Source: Mycobacterium sp. GA-2829 (GTDB taxonomy: Bacteria > Actinomycetota > Actinomycetes > Mycobacteriales > Mycobacteriaceae). Taken from it: 64,000 nt of DNA. Shown piece after piece: positions 56,780 through 64,000 of this stretch. The notes beneath the pieces were generated by a model. That model saw only the letters and a list, made by a program, of their open reading frames with translations. It searched no databases and was not told the DNA's origin. The number at the start of each line of letters is the position of its first letter. Position 1 is the stretch's first letter. The DNA lies in the NCBI RefSeq assembly GCF_001499965.1, contig NZ_LQIT01000034.1:62001-126000 (forward strand), in the 5' to 3' direction. The translations under genes and the position numbers were made by a program.

Positions 56780-57654
56780 TCCTGTGTCCCTTCCTGCTCT
56801 TCTGAAAGAGCTGTGTTCTCAACCGGCATCCACCGGCGCTCACCATTTGAGTCGACGACGATGCGTCCCCCGCGACCGCCAGGGAAGTGCGCGCCGATGC
56901 CGACTGCGTCTCGGCGAACGATTTCCTCGGCGATCCGAGCCCGCGCGCGGGCGGCTTCGTCGCGGTCCTCGTCGAGGTTGTCGAACCAGTCCTCTTCGAC
57001 GAGCAGCACCGGATGGTGCGCGGTGTCGCCGAGTAAGAGGACCGGGCCCTGCCCGGTGCTCACGTCGACAATGCAGTTCCCCGGTGTGTGACCGGCGAAC
57101 AGGCGCAACGCAATCGAGGACGTGAGCTCCGTGCGGTCGCCGTCGGCGAGGACCAGGAGGTCCGACACCGTACGCACGGCGGTCTCGACCCCGGCCATAA
57201 CCGGGTTGGTGTCGCCGACAGCAGACAGCCAATCGAAATCGGCTCGGTGGCAGTGGTGTCGGGCCTTGGTGAACACGGGGGTACCGGCCGGTGCGACCCA
57301 GCCGACGTGGTCGCCGTGCAGGTGCGTAAGCACCACGTCGGTCACGTCCTCGAGAGCGACATCGAGTTCAGCGAGAGACGTCAGGAGACGACCGCTGTGC
57401 TCGTGTCGAACCGGTACCCCGACCTGATCGCCGATATCGTCGGGAACGTACGGTCCGAGGCCGGCATCGACGAGAATCGTCCGGCCCTCCTCGCGCAGGA
57501 GGAAGCCACCCATCGGTAGCACCCATCCCGCCTCGTCGAACCACGGTGGCGACGTGGCCCAGCCATCAGGCGCGGATGGCGGCGGCTGGAGAAGCACGTC
57601 GGGTACCGTGCCGATTCTGGCGTCATCCACGTAATCGATCCGGTCGACGGTCAT
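56776..57654 (-). CDS. Metallo-beta-lactamase-fold hydrolase (lactonase-like)
   Basis: A 292-residue MBL protein: VLTHLHGDHVGWVAPAGTPV near 112 (HxHxDH), CHRADFDWL near 140, LFAGHTPGNCIVDVSTGQGP near 192 and LLLGDTAHHPVLLVEEDWF near 213, in the lactonase-like layout. The ATG at 57654 overlaps the CAR stop (ATGA) and the 3' end overlaps the AKR start. It is paralogous to 53060-53866 but about 24 residues longer. Together with CAR it could open a lactone to a hydroxy acid that CAR then reduces; this is inference from coupling only. Confidence 0.93.
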   Translation of the reverse strand: MTVDRIDYVDDARIGTVPDVLLQPPPSAPDGWATSPPWFDEAGWVLPMGGFLLREEGRTILVDAGLGPYVPDDIGDQVGVPVRHEHSGRLLTSLAELDVALEDVTDVVLTHLHGDHVGWVAPAGTPVFTKARHHCHRADFDWLSAVGDTNPVMAGVETAVRTVSDLLVLADGDRTELTSSIALRLFAGHTPGNCIVDVSTGQGPVLLLGDTAHHPVLLVEEDWFDNLDEDRDEAARARARIAEEIVRRDAVGIGAHFPGGRGGRIVVDSNGERRWMPVENTALSEEQEGTQE

Positions 57655-60600
57655 CGCACGTCTCCTTGGTTGACGAGGCCAAGCACTTTCAAACCAGCGG
57701 GATAGGCCATGATGACCTCCTTCGTGATGTGGGGAATCTCGCCGTCGCGACCGATCTTCTGGTCGCGGACCGCCGCCTCGAAGCGCTGCGCCGAGAGCGT
57801 GCCGCCGTCGTGCGGGATGTCGGGCCGGCGCCAGAACTCGATCATCGGAAGGATCGAGGCCCGCCGTTGCTTCTCCGGAAGCGTGCGCAGGGCCGCTTCG
57901 ACGGACTCGACCCACACTCCGTAATCGACCACGCGGTCGATCGGGTATCCGGCGTCGACGAGCCAGTCGACGAACTGATCGAGACCGACGCCATCGTCGT
58001 GGACGTTGACGACATGGTAGGTGGCGAAGTCGTGCGTTTGCTCACCCAGTGTCGCAATGGCTTCCGCGGTGAAGTCCACAGGGAGGCCGTCGAAGTGTGC
58101 ACGCTGACGGCTGCCGTCGCCGGCCGGTTCGTAGAACGTCTCCGGGGCGGTGCCGGTCGCCAGCACGGTGAGCATCAGGCGGGTGATCCGGTCCGGCAGG
58201 TTCAGCTGCCCCACGTACTTAGTGCCCGGCAGGATCATCGACGGCCGGAACACCGCCACCGGTAGCTTGCAGATCTCGTGTGCCTCGCGGAGCAGTACCT
58301 CACCACCCCACTTGCTGGTGGCGTACCCACTGGCGTATCCGTCGTCGAGCCGCCTTGTCGCGCTGATGATACGGATGTCGGCGTCCTCGGTGAACACGGC
58401 CGGGTCCACCTGGTCGGCGACACCTCGCGTCGATACATAGGCGTAAGGCTTGCGCCTGGTCGTCACAGCTAGGCGGATCAGTTCGGCGGTACCGGCCGTA
58501 TTGGGGCCGAACAACTCGGCGTATTGCAGTGCATGATTGACCAACGCAGCGGGGTCGACGATGAGGTCGACGGTGTCAGCGAGGCGCCGCCACGTATGCT
58601 CGTCAAGTCCGAGATTCACCTCAGCCTTGTCGCCGGCGAGGACTAAAAGGTGACCTTCGGCGAGTTCTCGGTAACGGTCGACGAGCCGTGCATCGCCTCC
58701 GTCGAAGACCGCGTCAAGACGTCGCCGTGCCGCCGCATCGTCCTCGCCCCGCACCAGACAGATCAGCGTGCCGTCGACACGCGACAGGCGCTCGAGCCAT
58801 TCCAGAGCGACATATCTGCCCGTGAATCCTGTTGCCCCCGTTAGCAGCACCGTATGAGCCTCACCATTCGCCAGAGGCAGATCGCGAGCGTTTCGCAACG
58901 TAGCCTCGTCGATGAACTTGTCCAGTGTCAGGTCGTGAGCGTGCGCGACAGTCGCGCCGCGGCCGTGAACCGCTTCGAACGTGACCTGCCCTGCGGTCGC
59001 ACCGCGGTGTTCCTCGATGTAGTCCGCGATTGCACGGAGGTCGTTGACGGGACCGATGATGAAGCCGACCGGGACGTCAACGTCGATTGTCTCGCGCAAC
59101 ACGTTGGCGAACGTCACCGCTGACAGCGAGTCCCCACCGATATCAGTGAAGTTCGAATCGGGTCTTACGACAACGTCTGTGGAACCGGTAAGCGCGGACG
59201 CGGCGGCAAGCACCGTCTCGAGCACGGATCGGCCACCTGCAGCGCGCCGCATGTCCCGCAGCGCGGTTTGCTCGCCGTCCGCGAGGTCGGCGTACAACTG
59301 CTCCAGTCGCTGGCCGTACCGTTCCTCCAGCTTGCGGCGTGCGGGTTTTCCGATGGCCGTCAGCAGCCCGTTCTCCACGGTGAACGGGACGGTCTCCACG
59401 ATGAACGCCCGAGGCAGCTCGAACGGTTGCAGCCCGGCGTTCCTGGCGACCTCGCGCAGCGAATCACCGATCAGCGACGTCAACTCGTCGCCTTGGGAGT
59501 CCGACAGTGCAGCCTCGGTGGGGACGACGACGGCCAGCAGGTACGCGTAGGCACTGTTGCCGTATACGTAGATCTGCTCCACCAGTGGGCTGTTGCGGAA
59601 CTCGGCCTCCAACCGGGACACGGCGACGAATTCGCCCTGGGCCAACTTCAGCACATCGTTGCGACGCCCGAGATACTGCAACTCATCTGGCCCCGTCTCC
59701 TCGAAGACGTCACCGGTTCGGTAGTAGCCGTCCGCATCGAAGACCTCCGCGGTCACGTCGGGCCGGTGGTAATAGCCCGCGAACAACAACTCGCTCTTCA
59801 CGACGACCTCACCGCGGGGATGCGGTCGATCGCTGGAGAGGTAGCCGAGTTCGGGCACGTCGACGAGCTTGTAGTCGGTGACGGGCGGACGACGGACACG
59901 GCCGTCGACGATCCAGCCGTGGCATTCCGTGGACCCGTAACCGACCATCAGCGGCATGTCCAGGAACGCCTCCACCCAGTTGCGCGTCTGCGCGGACATC
60001 GGCGCCGAACCCGTCGTCGCCGCAACGTAGCGGCCGCCGAGGACGCTGCGTCGCTGCTCGGCCATGACCTCCGCCTCTGCCGCGGCCGCGTCGCCCCCGG
60101 CCTGGACGCGGCGGTCGACTTCGCGGCGCACCTCCTGACGAAGCACGTCCCACACCCGTGGCACGAGACCCAGTTGAGTCGGGCGAACCAACGCCAGATC
60201 CTCGAGCAGTGTCGACTGGTCTTCGGAAGATCCGAAGTAGGCCGTCCCGCCGGCGCCGAGTGCTCCGTAGAGGGCGTAGCGACCGCCGTTGTGGCTCATC
60301 GGCACGGAGTGCAGGATGATTGTCGGCAGGGCTGGGCCGACGTTGAAGTTGTCGGACATCGTCGTCTCCAGCCACTGGTTGGCCACGACGTGCTCGGTGT
60401 GCATCGCCCCCTTAGGGGTGCCAGTGCTCCCCGAGGTGTAAATCAACAGGCGCAATGGATCCGGGTCGTCGAACATCGCCCACCCGACGGGCAACCGGTG
60501 GTTGGCCCATTGGATCACCTCATCAAGGGTCGCCACTCGGGTGCGGCTCCCCGTCCCGGCCAGCCGAGCGCGGGCCGCGTCGAGGGCGTCACGATGGTCG

Positions 60601-61187
60601 TCGATGTCCGGGTGATAATCGAACACCACTACGCGGTCCGGACCACCTTCGGCGCTGACAACGTCGATCATCGTCGCCAGGTGATCGACACTCGCCGCGA
60701 AGACCGACGGACGCGTCTCGGCGATCACGGCTCGCAGGTCAGACACCGACGCAACGGTCTGCAACGGCACCGAGACCGCGCCGAGCTTGAGCAGCGCGAG
60801 GTCCACGGTGGCGTAATCGACGCTGGGAAAGCCGAGCGTGCAGACGCGATCGCCCGGCTGGACGGGTTCGCCGGCGAGTCCGGTCGCTACTGCGCTCGCG
60901 CGGTCCCAGAGCTTGTGGTACGTCACCGTCTCGAACCTCGGCAGCCGTTCGAGGACGGAGCGCCCGGTGACGGAGTCCGTCCTCCGCCGCAGAGCGCGAT
61001 ATCCCAGCGCCGGGCGATCGGCGTACGCAGCCATGACGACATCGACGATGCCGGACAACGGCGTCGCCGGCCGATGGATCGCCTCGGTGACTGCGACGTC
61101 GGGACGCGCGGCGGCGAACTGCTCGTCGTTCCGGAGGAGATCTGCGACCCGCCGATCGAAGCGCCCTCGTCGAGCATCCGTCCACAT
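57651..61187 (-). CDS. car: Carboxylic acid reductase (CAR)
   Basis: A 1,178-residue three-part enzyme that reduces a carboxylic acid to an aldehyde with ATP and NADPH. The adenylation domain is at about 1-645 (IYTSGSTGTPKGAMHTEHVV near 249, SVPMSHNGG with H299, E421 in YGSTECHG, TGDVFEE near 491, K614 in AIGKPARRK). The carrier domain has the phosphopantetheine Ser687 in DIGGDSLSAV. The thioester reductase begins near 775 with the NADPH loop LLTGATGFTGRYVALEWLER. A phosphopantetheinyl transferase must act on it; none is in the window. ATG 61187 is used because upstream codons overlap the divergent TetR gene and promoter. It heads the CAR-MBL-AKR operon. Confidence 0.96.
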   Translation of the reverse strand: MWTDARRGRFDRRVADLLRNDEQFAAARPDVAVTEAIHRPATPLSGIVDVVMAAYADRPALGYRALRRRTDSVTGRSVLERLPRFETVTYHKLWDRASAVATGLAGEPVQPGDRVCTLGFPSVDYATVDLALLKLGAVSVPLQTVASVSDLRAVIAETRPSVFAASVDHLATMIDVVSAEGGPDRVVVFDYHPDIDDHRDALDAARARLAGTGSRTRVATLDEVIQWANHRLPVGWAMFDDPDPLRLLIYTSGSTGTPKGAMHTEHVVANQWLETTMSDNFNVGPALPTIILHSVPMSHNGGRYALYGALGAGGTAYFGSSEDQSTLLEDLALVRPTQLGLVPRVWDVLRQEVRREVDRRVQAGGDAAAAEAEVMAEQRRSVLGGRYVAATTGSAPMSAQTRNWVEAFLDMPLMVGYGSTECHGWIVDGRVRRPPVTDYKLVDVPELGYLSSDRPHPRGEVVVKSELLFAGYYHRPDVTAEVFDADGYYRTGDVFEETGPDELQYLGRRNDVLKLAQGEFVAVSRLEAEFRNSPLVEQIYVYGNSAYAYLLAVVVPTEAALSDSQGDELTSLIGDSLREVARNAGLQPFELPRAFIVETVPFTVENGLLTAIGKPARRKLEERYGQRLEQLYADLADGEQTALRDMRRAAGGRSVLETVLAAASALTGSTDVVVRPDSNFTDIGGDSLSAVTFANVLRETIDVDVPVGFIIGPVNDLRAIADYIEEHRGATAGQVTFEAVHGRGATVAHAHDLTLDKFIDEATLRNARDLPLANGEAHTVLLTGATGFTGRYVALEWLERLSRVDGTLICLVRGEDDAAARRRLDAVFDGGDARLVDRYRELAEGHLLVLAGDKAEVNLGLDEHTWRRLADTVDLIVDPAALVNHALQYAELFGPNTAGTAELIRLAVTTRRKPYAYVSTRGVADQVDPAVFTEDADIRIISATRRLDDGYASGYATSKWGGEVLLREAHEICKLPVAVFRPSMILPGTKYVGQLNLPDRITRLMLTVLATGTAPETFYEPAGDGSRQRAHFDGLPVDFTAEAIATLGEQTHDFATYHVVNVHDDGVGLDQFVDWLVDAGYPIDRVVDYGVWVESVEAALRTLPEKQRRASILPMIEFWRRPDIPHDGGTLSAQRFEAAVRDQKIGRDGEIPHITKEVIMAYPAGLKVLGLVNQGDVR

Positions 61188-61213
61188 GACGTTTCTCCCG
61201 TCCTGAGTTGAAG

Positions 61214-61229
61214 CGGGGCGATCGCCCCG
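61214..61229. promoter_or_regulatory. CAR/TetR operator 1, CGGGGCGATCGCCCCG
   Basis: A perfect 16-bp palindrome of the form CGGGGC-n4-GCCCCG in the divergent CAR/TetR promoter. A second copy with the same arms lies 32 bases away (centre to centre), about three helical turns. It is the likely binding site of the adjacent TetR. Confidence 0.65.
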
Positions 61230-61244
61230 GTTAAACTCGACTAT

Positions 61245-61262
61245 ACGGGGCGCCTGCCCCGT
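61245..61262. promoter_or_regulatory. CAR/TetR operator 2, arms ACGGGGC and GCCCCGT
   Basis: Inverted repeat ACGGGGC-n4-GCCCCGT, sharing the CGGGGC-n4-GCCCCG form with operator 1. It lies 25 bases before the TetR start at 61287 and next to CTATAC, so binding could also repress the TetR gene. Confidence 0.65.
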
Positions 61263-61286
61263 TTCGTCAACGGCAGGATGTGTGAG

Positions 61287-61859
61287 ATGGCTCAACCGGG
61301 ACGATCCCTGCGCGCCGACGCCGCGCGCAACCGCGCCCGCGTCCTCGAAGTGGCCTACGAGGTGTTCGCCACCGAGGGACTGTCGGTGGCTCTCGACGAG
61401 ATCGCCCGACGGGCCGGCGTCGGACCGGGCACGGTGCACCGCCACTTCCCCGCCAAGGACGATCTCGTCCGCGCCGTCGTCGAGGAACGTCTGCAGCGCC
61501 TCATCGCCGAAGGACGTGCCCTGCACGACGACGGAGATCCCGGCACGGCGCTCTTCGACTTCATGCGGTCCATGGTGCTGACGCGGGGGGCGGCGGACCG
61601 CGGCCTCTCGTTTGCGCTGGCAGGCATGGGCACAAGCGTCAGAGGCGTGGTGCCGGAGGCCGAGACGGACTTCCTCGACATGGTCGACGATCTGCTGACC
61701 GCCGCACAACGCGCCGGCACCGTTCGGCCGGACATCGGAGCCCGAGATGTCAAGACACTGCTTGTCGGATGTCAGGCCATGCACGCGTCCGACGTTGCGG
61801 CGGCACCCCGCCTCCTGGACGTGATGTTCGCCGGGATGCGCGCACCGACTCGCGACTGA
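61287..61859 (+). CDS. TetR-family transcriptional regulator (CAR-linked)
   Basis: A 190-residue regulator. SLRADAARNRARVLEVAYEV leads into the helix-turn-helix (LDEIARRAGVGPGTVHRHF near 40, then PAKDDLVRAVVEERLQRL). The C-terminal helical domain contains AMHASDVAAAPRLLDVMFAG. ATG 61278 is also in frame; 61287 has AGGA at better spacing. It is divergent from CAR with two matching operators between them, so it very probably represses the CAR operon and itself in response to an unknown ligand. Confidence 0.9.
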   Translation: MAQPGRSLRADAARNRARVLEVAYEVFATEGLSVALDEIARRAGVGPGTVHRHFPAKDDLVRAVVEERLQRLIAEGRALHDDGDPGTALFDFMRSMVLTRGAADRGLSFALAGMGTSVRGVVPEAETDFLDMVDDLLTAAQRAGTVRPDIGARDVKTLLVGCQAMHASDVAAAPRLLDVMFAGMRAPTRD

Positions 61860-61921
61860 CTACCCCCCAAGCGCTGCAAACGAGGCGGCATTGACCCGTC
61901 GCGGCCGCCGTGTCGGCACGG

Positions 61922-62740
61922 TCACGTCCAGTCGCCCTTGCCCAGGCCCCTCTCCATGAACCGACCCATGGCCGAAACCGCGACTCGGCGCGGTAGAAGT
62001 CGGGTGTTGATGAGCGTGAACACGCGGTTCGGCCAGCCCGGCATCACCATCTGCTTACGTCCGATCGCGCGCAGTGTCTCCGACGCAGCGTCTTCGGGAT
62101 CGGCGATCTGCCAGCGCGGGTAGTCGTCGAGAGCGGCACCCTGGGTATCCATCAGACCCGCGGACATCACCAGGACGTCCACGCCCGCGCGCCGCACCTC
62201 ATACGACAGCACCTCGCCCAGCACGATCTGGTACGCCTTATTCGCCGCGTAGGCACCTGTATACGGCGCGGGCACAAGTCCGGCACCCGATGCGACCAGC
62301 AATACCGCGCCGCGACCGCGGTCGACCATCGGGTTCACGAACAAGTGCACCAGCTGCAGGTACGCCCGTGCGTTGATGTCGATCATCGCGTTGTGCACGT
62401 CCAGGGGCATGTCCAGGATCTTGGGCGTGTCCTTCGGCGTGTACATATGATTGCAGACCAGCACGTCGACGTCGACGTCGGCCACCTCGGCGGTGATACG
62501 CGGGTAGACGGACAGATCGGCCAGGTCCGCGGCGATCGAGCGGACCTCGACACCGTGCCGAGACGTCAAATCCGCGGCCCTTTCCGCCAACTCCTCCCCG
62601 AGGATGTCGACGAGAATGAGATTGATTCCCCTGCTGGCGATCTCGCGGGCAAACGCGAAACCCAGACCACACTCACCGGCACTACCGGTGACCAACGCCC
62701 ACGACCCTGCGTATCGGTCGAGCGGATGTGACCGACTCAT
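61922..62740 (-). CDS. Short-chain dehydrogenase/reductase (3-ketoacyl-CoA/17-beta-HSD12-like)
   Basis: A 272-residue SDR. The cofactor loop WALVTGSAGECGLGFAFARE is near 14, VCNHMY near 94 stands where NAG is usual, catalytic Ser lies in LLVASGAGLVPAPYTGAYAA and Tyr-x3-Lys in YAANKAY near 163. The C-terminal basic segment RVFTLINTRLLPRRVAVSAM resembles the very-long-chain ketoreductase subgroup. ATG 62740 (GGAG five bases upstream) is favoured over GTG 62743. The stop of the preceding SDR overlaps it (TGATG), so the pair is coupled. Confidence 0.88.
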   Translation of the reverse strand: MSRSHPLDRYAGSWALVTGSAGECGLGFAFAREIASRGINLILVDILGEELAERAADLTSRHGVEVRSIAADLADLSVYPRITAEVADVDVDVLVCNHMYTPKDTPKILDMPLDVHNAMIDINARAYLQLVHLFVNPMVDRGRGAVLLVASGAGLVPAPYTGAYAANKAYQIVLGEVLSYEVRRAGVDVLVMSAGLMDTQGAALDDYPRWQIADPEDAASETLRAIGRKQMVMPGWPNRVFTLINTRLLPRRVAVSAMGRFMERGLGKGDWT

Positions 62741-63576
62741 CACATCTCCAACAGCGCTCGGCCGTCCAGCGTGCGGATCGGACGCCCAAGCTCTTCCAGC
62801 AGCGGCAGCGACTTGCAGACCCGTCCGTTGGGCCCGTCTCGATCACCGGTGACCAAGGCAAACGCCGCCTCGGCCATCGCCTCGACGGGTTCGAGAATGC
62901 CCTCGCCTCCGATGGCCTCTTCGCTCATGGTGGCCTTGACGCCTTCTGTGAGAACCGCTTTCAAAGGCGCGAGAGCATTCGACACGATGGAGTCGGCGTA
63001 ATACTCGGACGCGAGCCCCTCGCTGAGCCGGTTCAGCGCTGCTTTGGAGCCGCCGTACGCGGTGCCCTGCATGTGGTACACCGGATCCGGAGGCGGCGTC
63101 GTGGGAATATCGCCCGAGAACGACGTGATGTTCAGAATCCAACCGCCGCCCCGCTCCTTCATCGCCGGAATGACGCGCTGGCACAAGTCGAACGGCGCGA
63201 AATAGTTGATAGTCGTGATCAGTCGCAGCCGTTTCTCGGAGATCTGAGTGATCGGCGCAAAGATCGACGTCGCCGCGTTGTTCACCAGTATGTCGACCGG
63301 CCCCAGGTCAGCAACCACACGCTCGAACATCTCCGCACGGGACTCCGACGACGTGAGATCCACCTGGAACGGCACCGCCCGTCCCCCGGCGGCCTCGATG
63401 TCGGCGACGGTCCCGCGCAGCGTCCCCGGAATGACGCCCTGCGCCGGCTCGTCGAGGCTGCGCGCCGCCACGGCGACCATCGCACCCTCGCAAGCCAAGC
63501 GCGTGGCTATGGCCGCGCCGATCCCCCGGCTGGCGCCGGTGACGAGGGCGACCCGCCCGTCGAGCGGCCCCGTCAT
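62740..63576 (-). CDS. Short-chain dehydrogenase/reductase (SDR)
   Basis: A 278-residue classical SDR: VALVTGASRGIGAAIATRLA near 9, LVNNAATSIFAPITQISEK near 90 (NNAA), catalytic Ser in ILNITSFSGDIPTTPPPD near 142 and YGGSKAALNRLSEGLASEYY near 167 giving Tyr-x3-Lys. ATG 63576 overlaps the TGA of the SnoaL-like gene (ATGA). It therefore forms a three-gene coupled unit with the SnoaL-like protein and the downstream SDR, likely acting on one substrate in sequence. Confidence 0.92.
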   Translation of the reverse strand: MTGPLDGRVALVTGASRGIGAAIATRLACEGAMVAVAARSLDEPAQGVIPGTLRGTVADIEAAGGRAVPFQVDLTSSESRAEMFERVVADLGPVDILVNNAATSIFAPITQISEKRLRLITTINYFAPFDLCQRVIPAMKERGGGWILNITSFSGDIPTTPPPDPVYHMQGTAYGGSKAALNRLSEGLASEYYADSIVSNALAPLKAVLTEGVKATMSEEAIGGEGILEPVEAMAEAAFALVTGDRDGPNGRVCKSLPLLEELGRPIRTLDGRALLEM

Positions 63577-64000
63577 GCCAGCGGCTTCTGCGTGACGAAG
63601 CGTCCCTCGGCCACCGGCGGCGGCCACAACGTCGAGGGCAGGTCGGCGTAGCGGAAGTGCTTGGGCATCTCCATGCTCGGAATACTGATCCGGTCCATGA
63701 ACGGCTTCGGCGCCTTCCCCGACTTGACGATCTCCATGAAGGTGTGCGCGGTAGATCCCAAGTCGAACCAGTCACGCTGCCAACCGATTCGGAGCTCGCC
63801 GTCGGTATCTCGCACGACTCCGAGCCAGCTCCCCCCGATCCCGCGGATCTCGTACTCGTTGCCGTCCTCGTCGGGCAATCCGGACAACTGCTTCCAGAAC
63901 CCGACGACCATCCCGTTCTCCTCGTCCATAACGGTGGCCATGTAGTCGTAGTGCCACCCGTCGAGGCCCGCCATCTCGGTGCCCAGCGCGAACTCGCGGA
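63573..64000 (-). CDS. SnoaL-like (NTF2-fold) protein, 5'-partial
   Basis: The gene enters from the right edge, with at least 141 codons visible. The sequence REFALGTEMAGLDGWHYDYM, ENGMVVGFWKQLSG and GSWLGVVRDTDGELRIGWQR is typical of the large SnoaL/nuclear-transport-factor-2-like family of mycobacteria, a cone-shaped alpha+beta fold often with isomerase, cyclase or accessory function. The C-terminus FRYADLPSTLWPPPVAEGRF is unusual in being Pro-rich. The frame stays open to the window end, so the true start is outside. Its stop overlaps the next SDR start. Confidence 0.8.
   Translation of the reverse strand, partial: REFALGTEMAGLDGWHYDYMATVMDEENGMVVGFWKQLSGLPDEDGNEYEIRGIGGSWLGVVRDTDGELRIGWQRDWFDLGSTAHTFMEIVKSGKAPKPFMDRISIPSMEMPKHFRYADLPSTLWPPPVAEGRFVTQKPLA

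Noticed and set aside
59268..61211. 647-codon open frame on the plus strand opposite CAR
   Set aside because: Composition is that of an antisense shadow of GC-rich coding DNA, with no domain. CAR on the other strand explains the region fully.
51..64000. Insertion sequences, prophage or CRISPR repeats
   Set aside because: I found no transposase or integrase motif, no direct-repeat array and no phage structural gene. The duplication near 52-61 kb is of metabolic genes.

Overview
The window looks like a chromosomal segment of a mycolic-acid-containing actinomycete, most likely Mycolicibacterium or a close relative. The DNA is GC-rich with many GTG starts and ATGA/GTGA gene overlaps. It carries an antigen-85-like mycolyltransferase homologue, a wax ester synthase/diacylglycerol acyltransferase (WS/DGAT), a mycobacterial-type carboxylic acid reductase and six acyl-CoA dehydrogenases. 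I saw no rRNA, tRNA, CRISPR array, phage gene or insertion sequence.

Left half (1-40.2 kb): a catabolic acyl-CoA region. It contains a GntR/FCD regulator, a PEP-utilising (PPDK-like) protein, acyl-CoA dehydrogenases (ACADs), an amidohydrolase and a nitroreductase. A long operon at 6.5-17.5 kb encodes acyl-CoA carboxylase beta and alpha, an AtuA-family protein, two ACADs, an enoyl-CoA hydratase, two SDRs and a Crp-type regulator; its content resembles the Pseudomonas acyclic-terpene (Atu) pathway. Further along are an SDR/PEP-utiliser fusion, acyl-CoA synthetases, a double CoA-transferase and a thiolase/enoyl-CoA hydratase fusion. The 11-bp palindrome TAACCAGGTTA recurs, often directly upstream of a -10 element, at 1121, 3639, 6477, 22959, 27444 and 37759, with weaker copies at 1933 and 39187. 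It defines a candidate local regulon that may be controlled by the GntR protein.

Middle (40.2-43.6 kb): small secreted proteins, a Rieske oxygenase and a divergent TetR regulator separated by tandem operators.

Right-centre (43.5-52 kb): the most unusual part. Genes for nickel-pincer nucleotide (NPN) cofactor synthesis, larB-larC and larE, are arranged divergently. They are interleaved with a quinolinate-phosphoribosyltransferase-like gene, a tandem TetR-TetR regulator, a ferredoxin with a BFD-like tail, a distant LarA-like protein, a molybdopterin-binding-fold protein and a small EthD-like protein. Two kinds of shared or palindromic operator sit between the genes. This reads as a self-contained nickel-pincer enzyme system with a redox partner and an unknown substrate.

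Right end (52-64 kb): an aldo/keto reductase and metallo-beta-lactamase pair, a decayed TetR gene and the tail of a decayed carboxylic acid reductase (CAR) face an intact CAR-MBL-AKR operon in opposite orientation, suggesting a duplicated module of which one copy decayed. A TetR gene divergent from CAR has two matching operators. Two SDRs and a SnoaL-like protein close the window.
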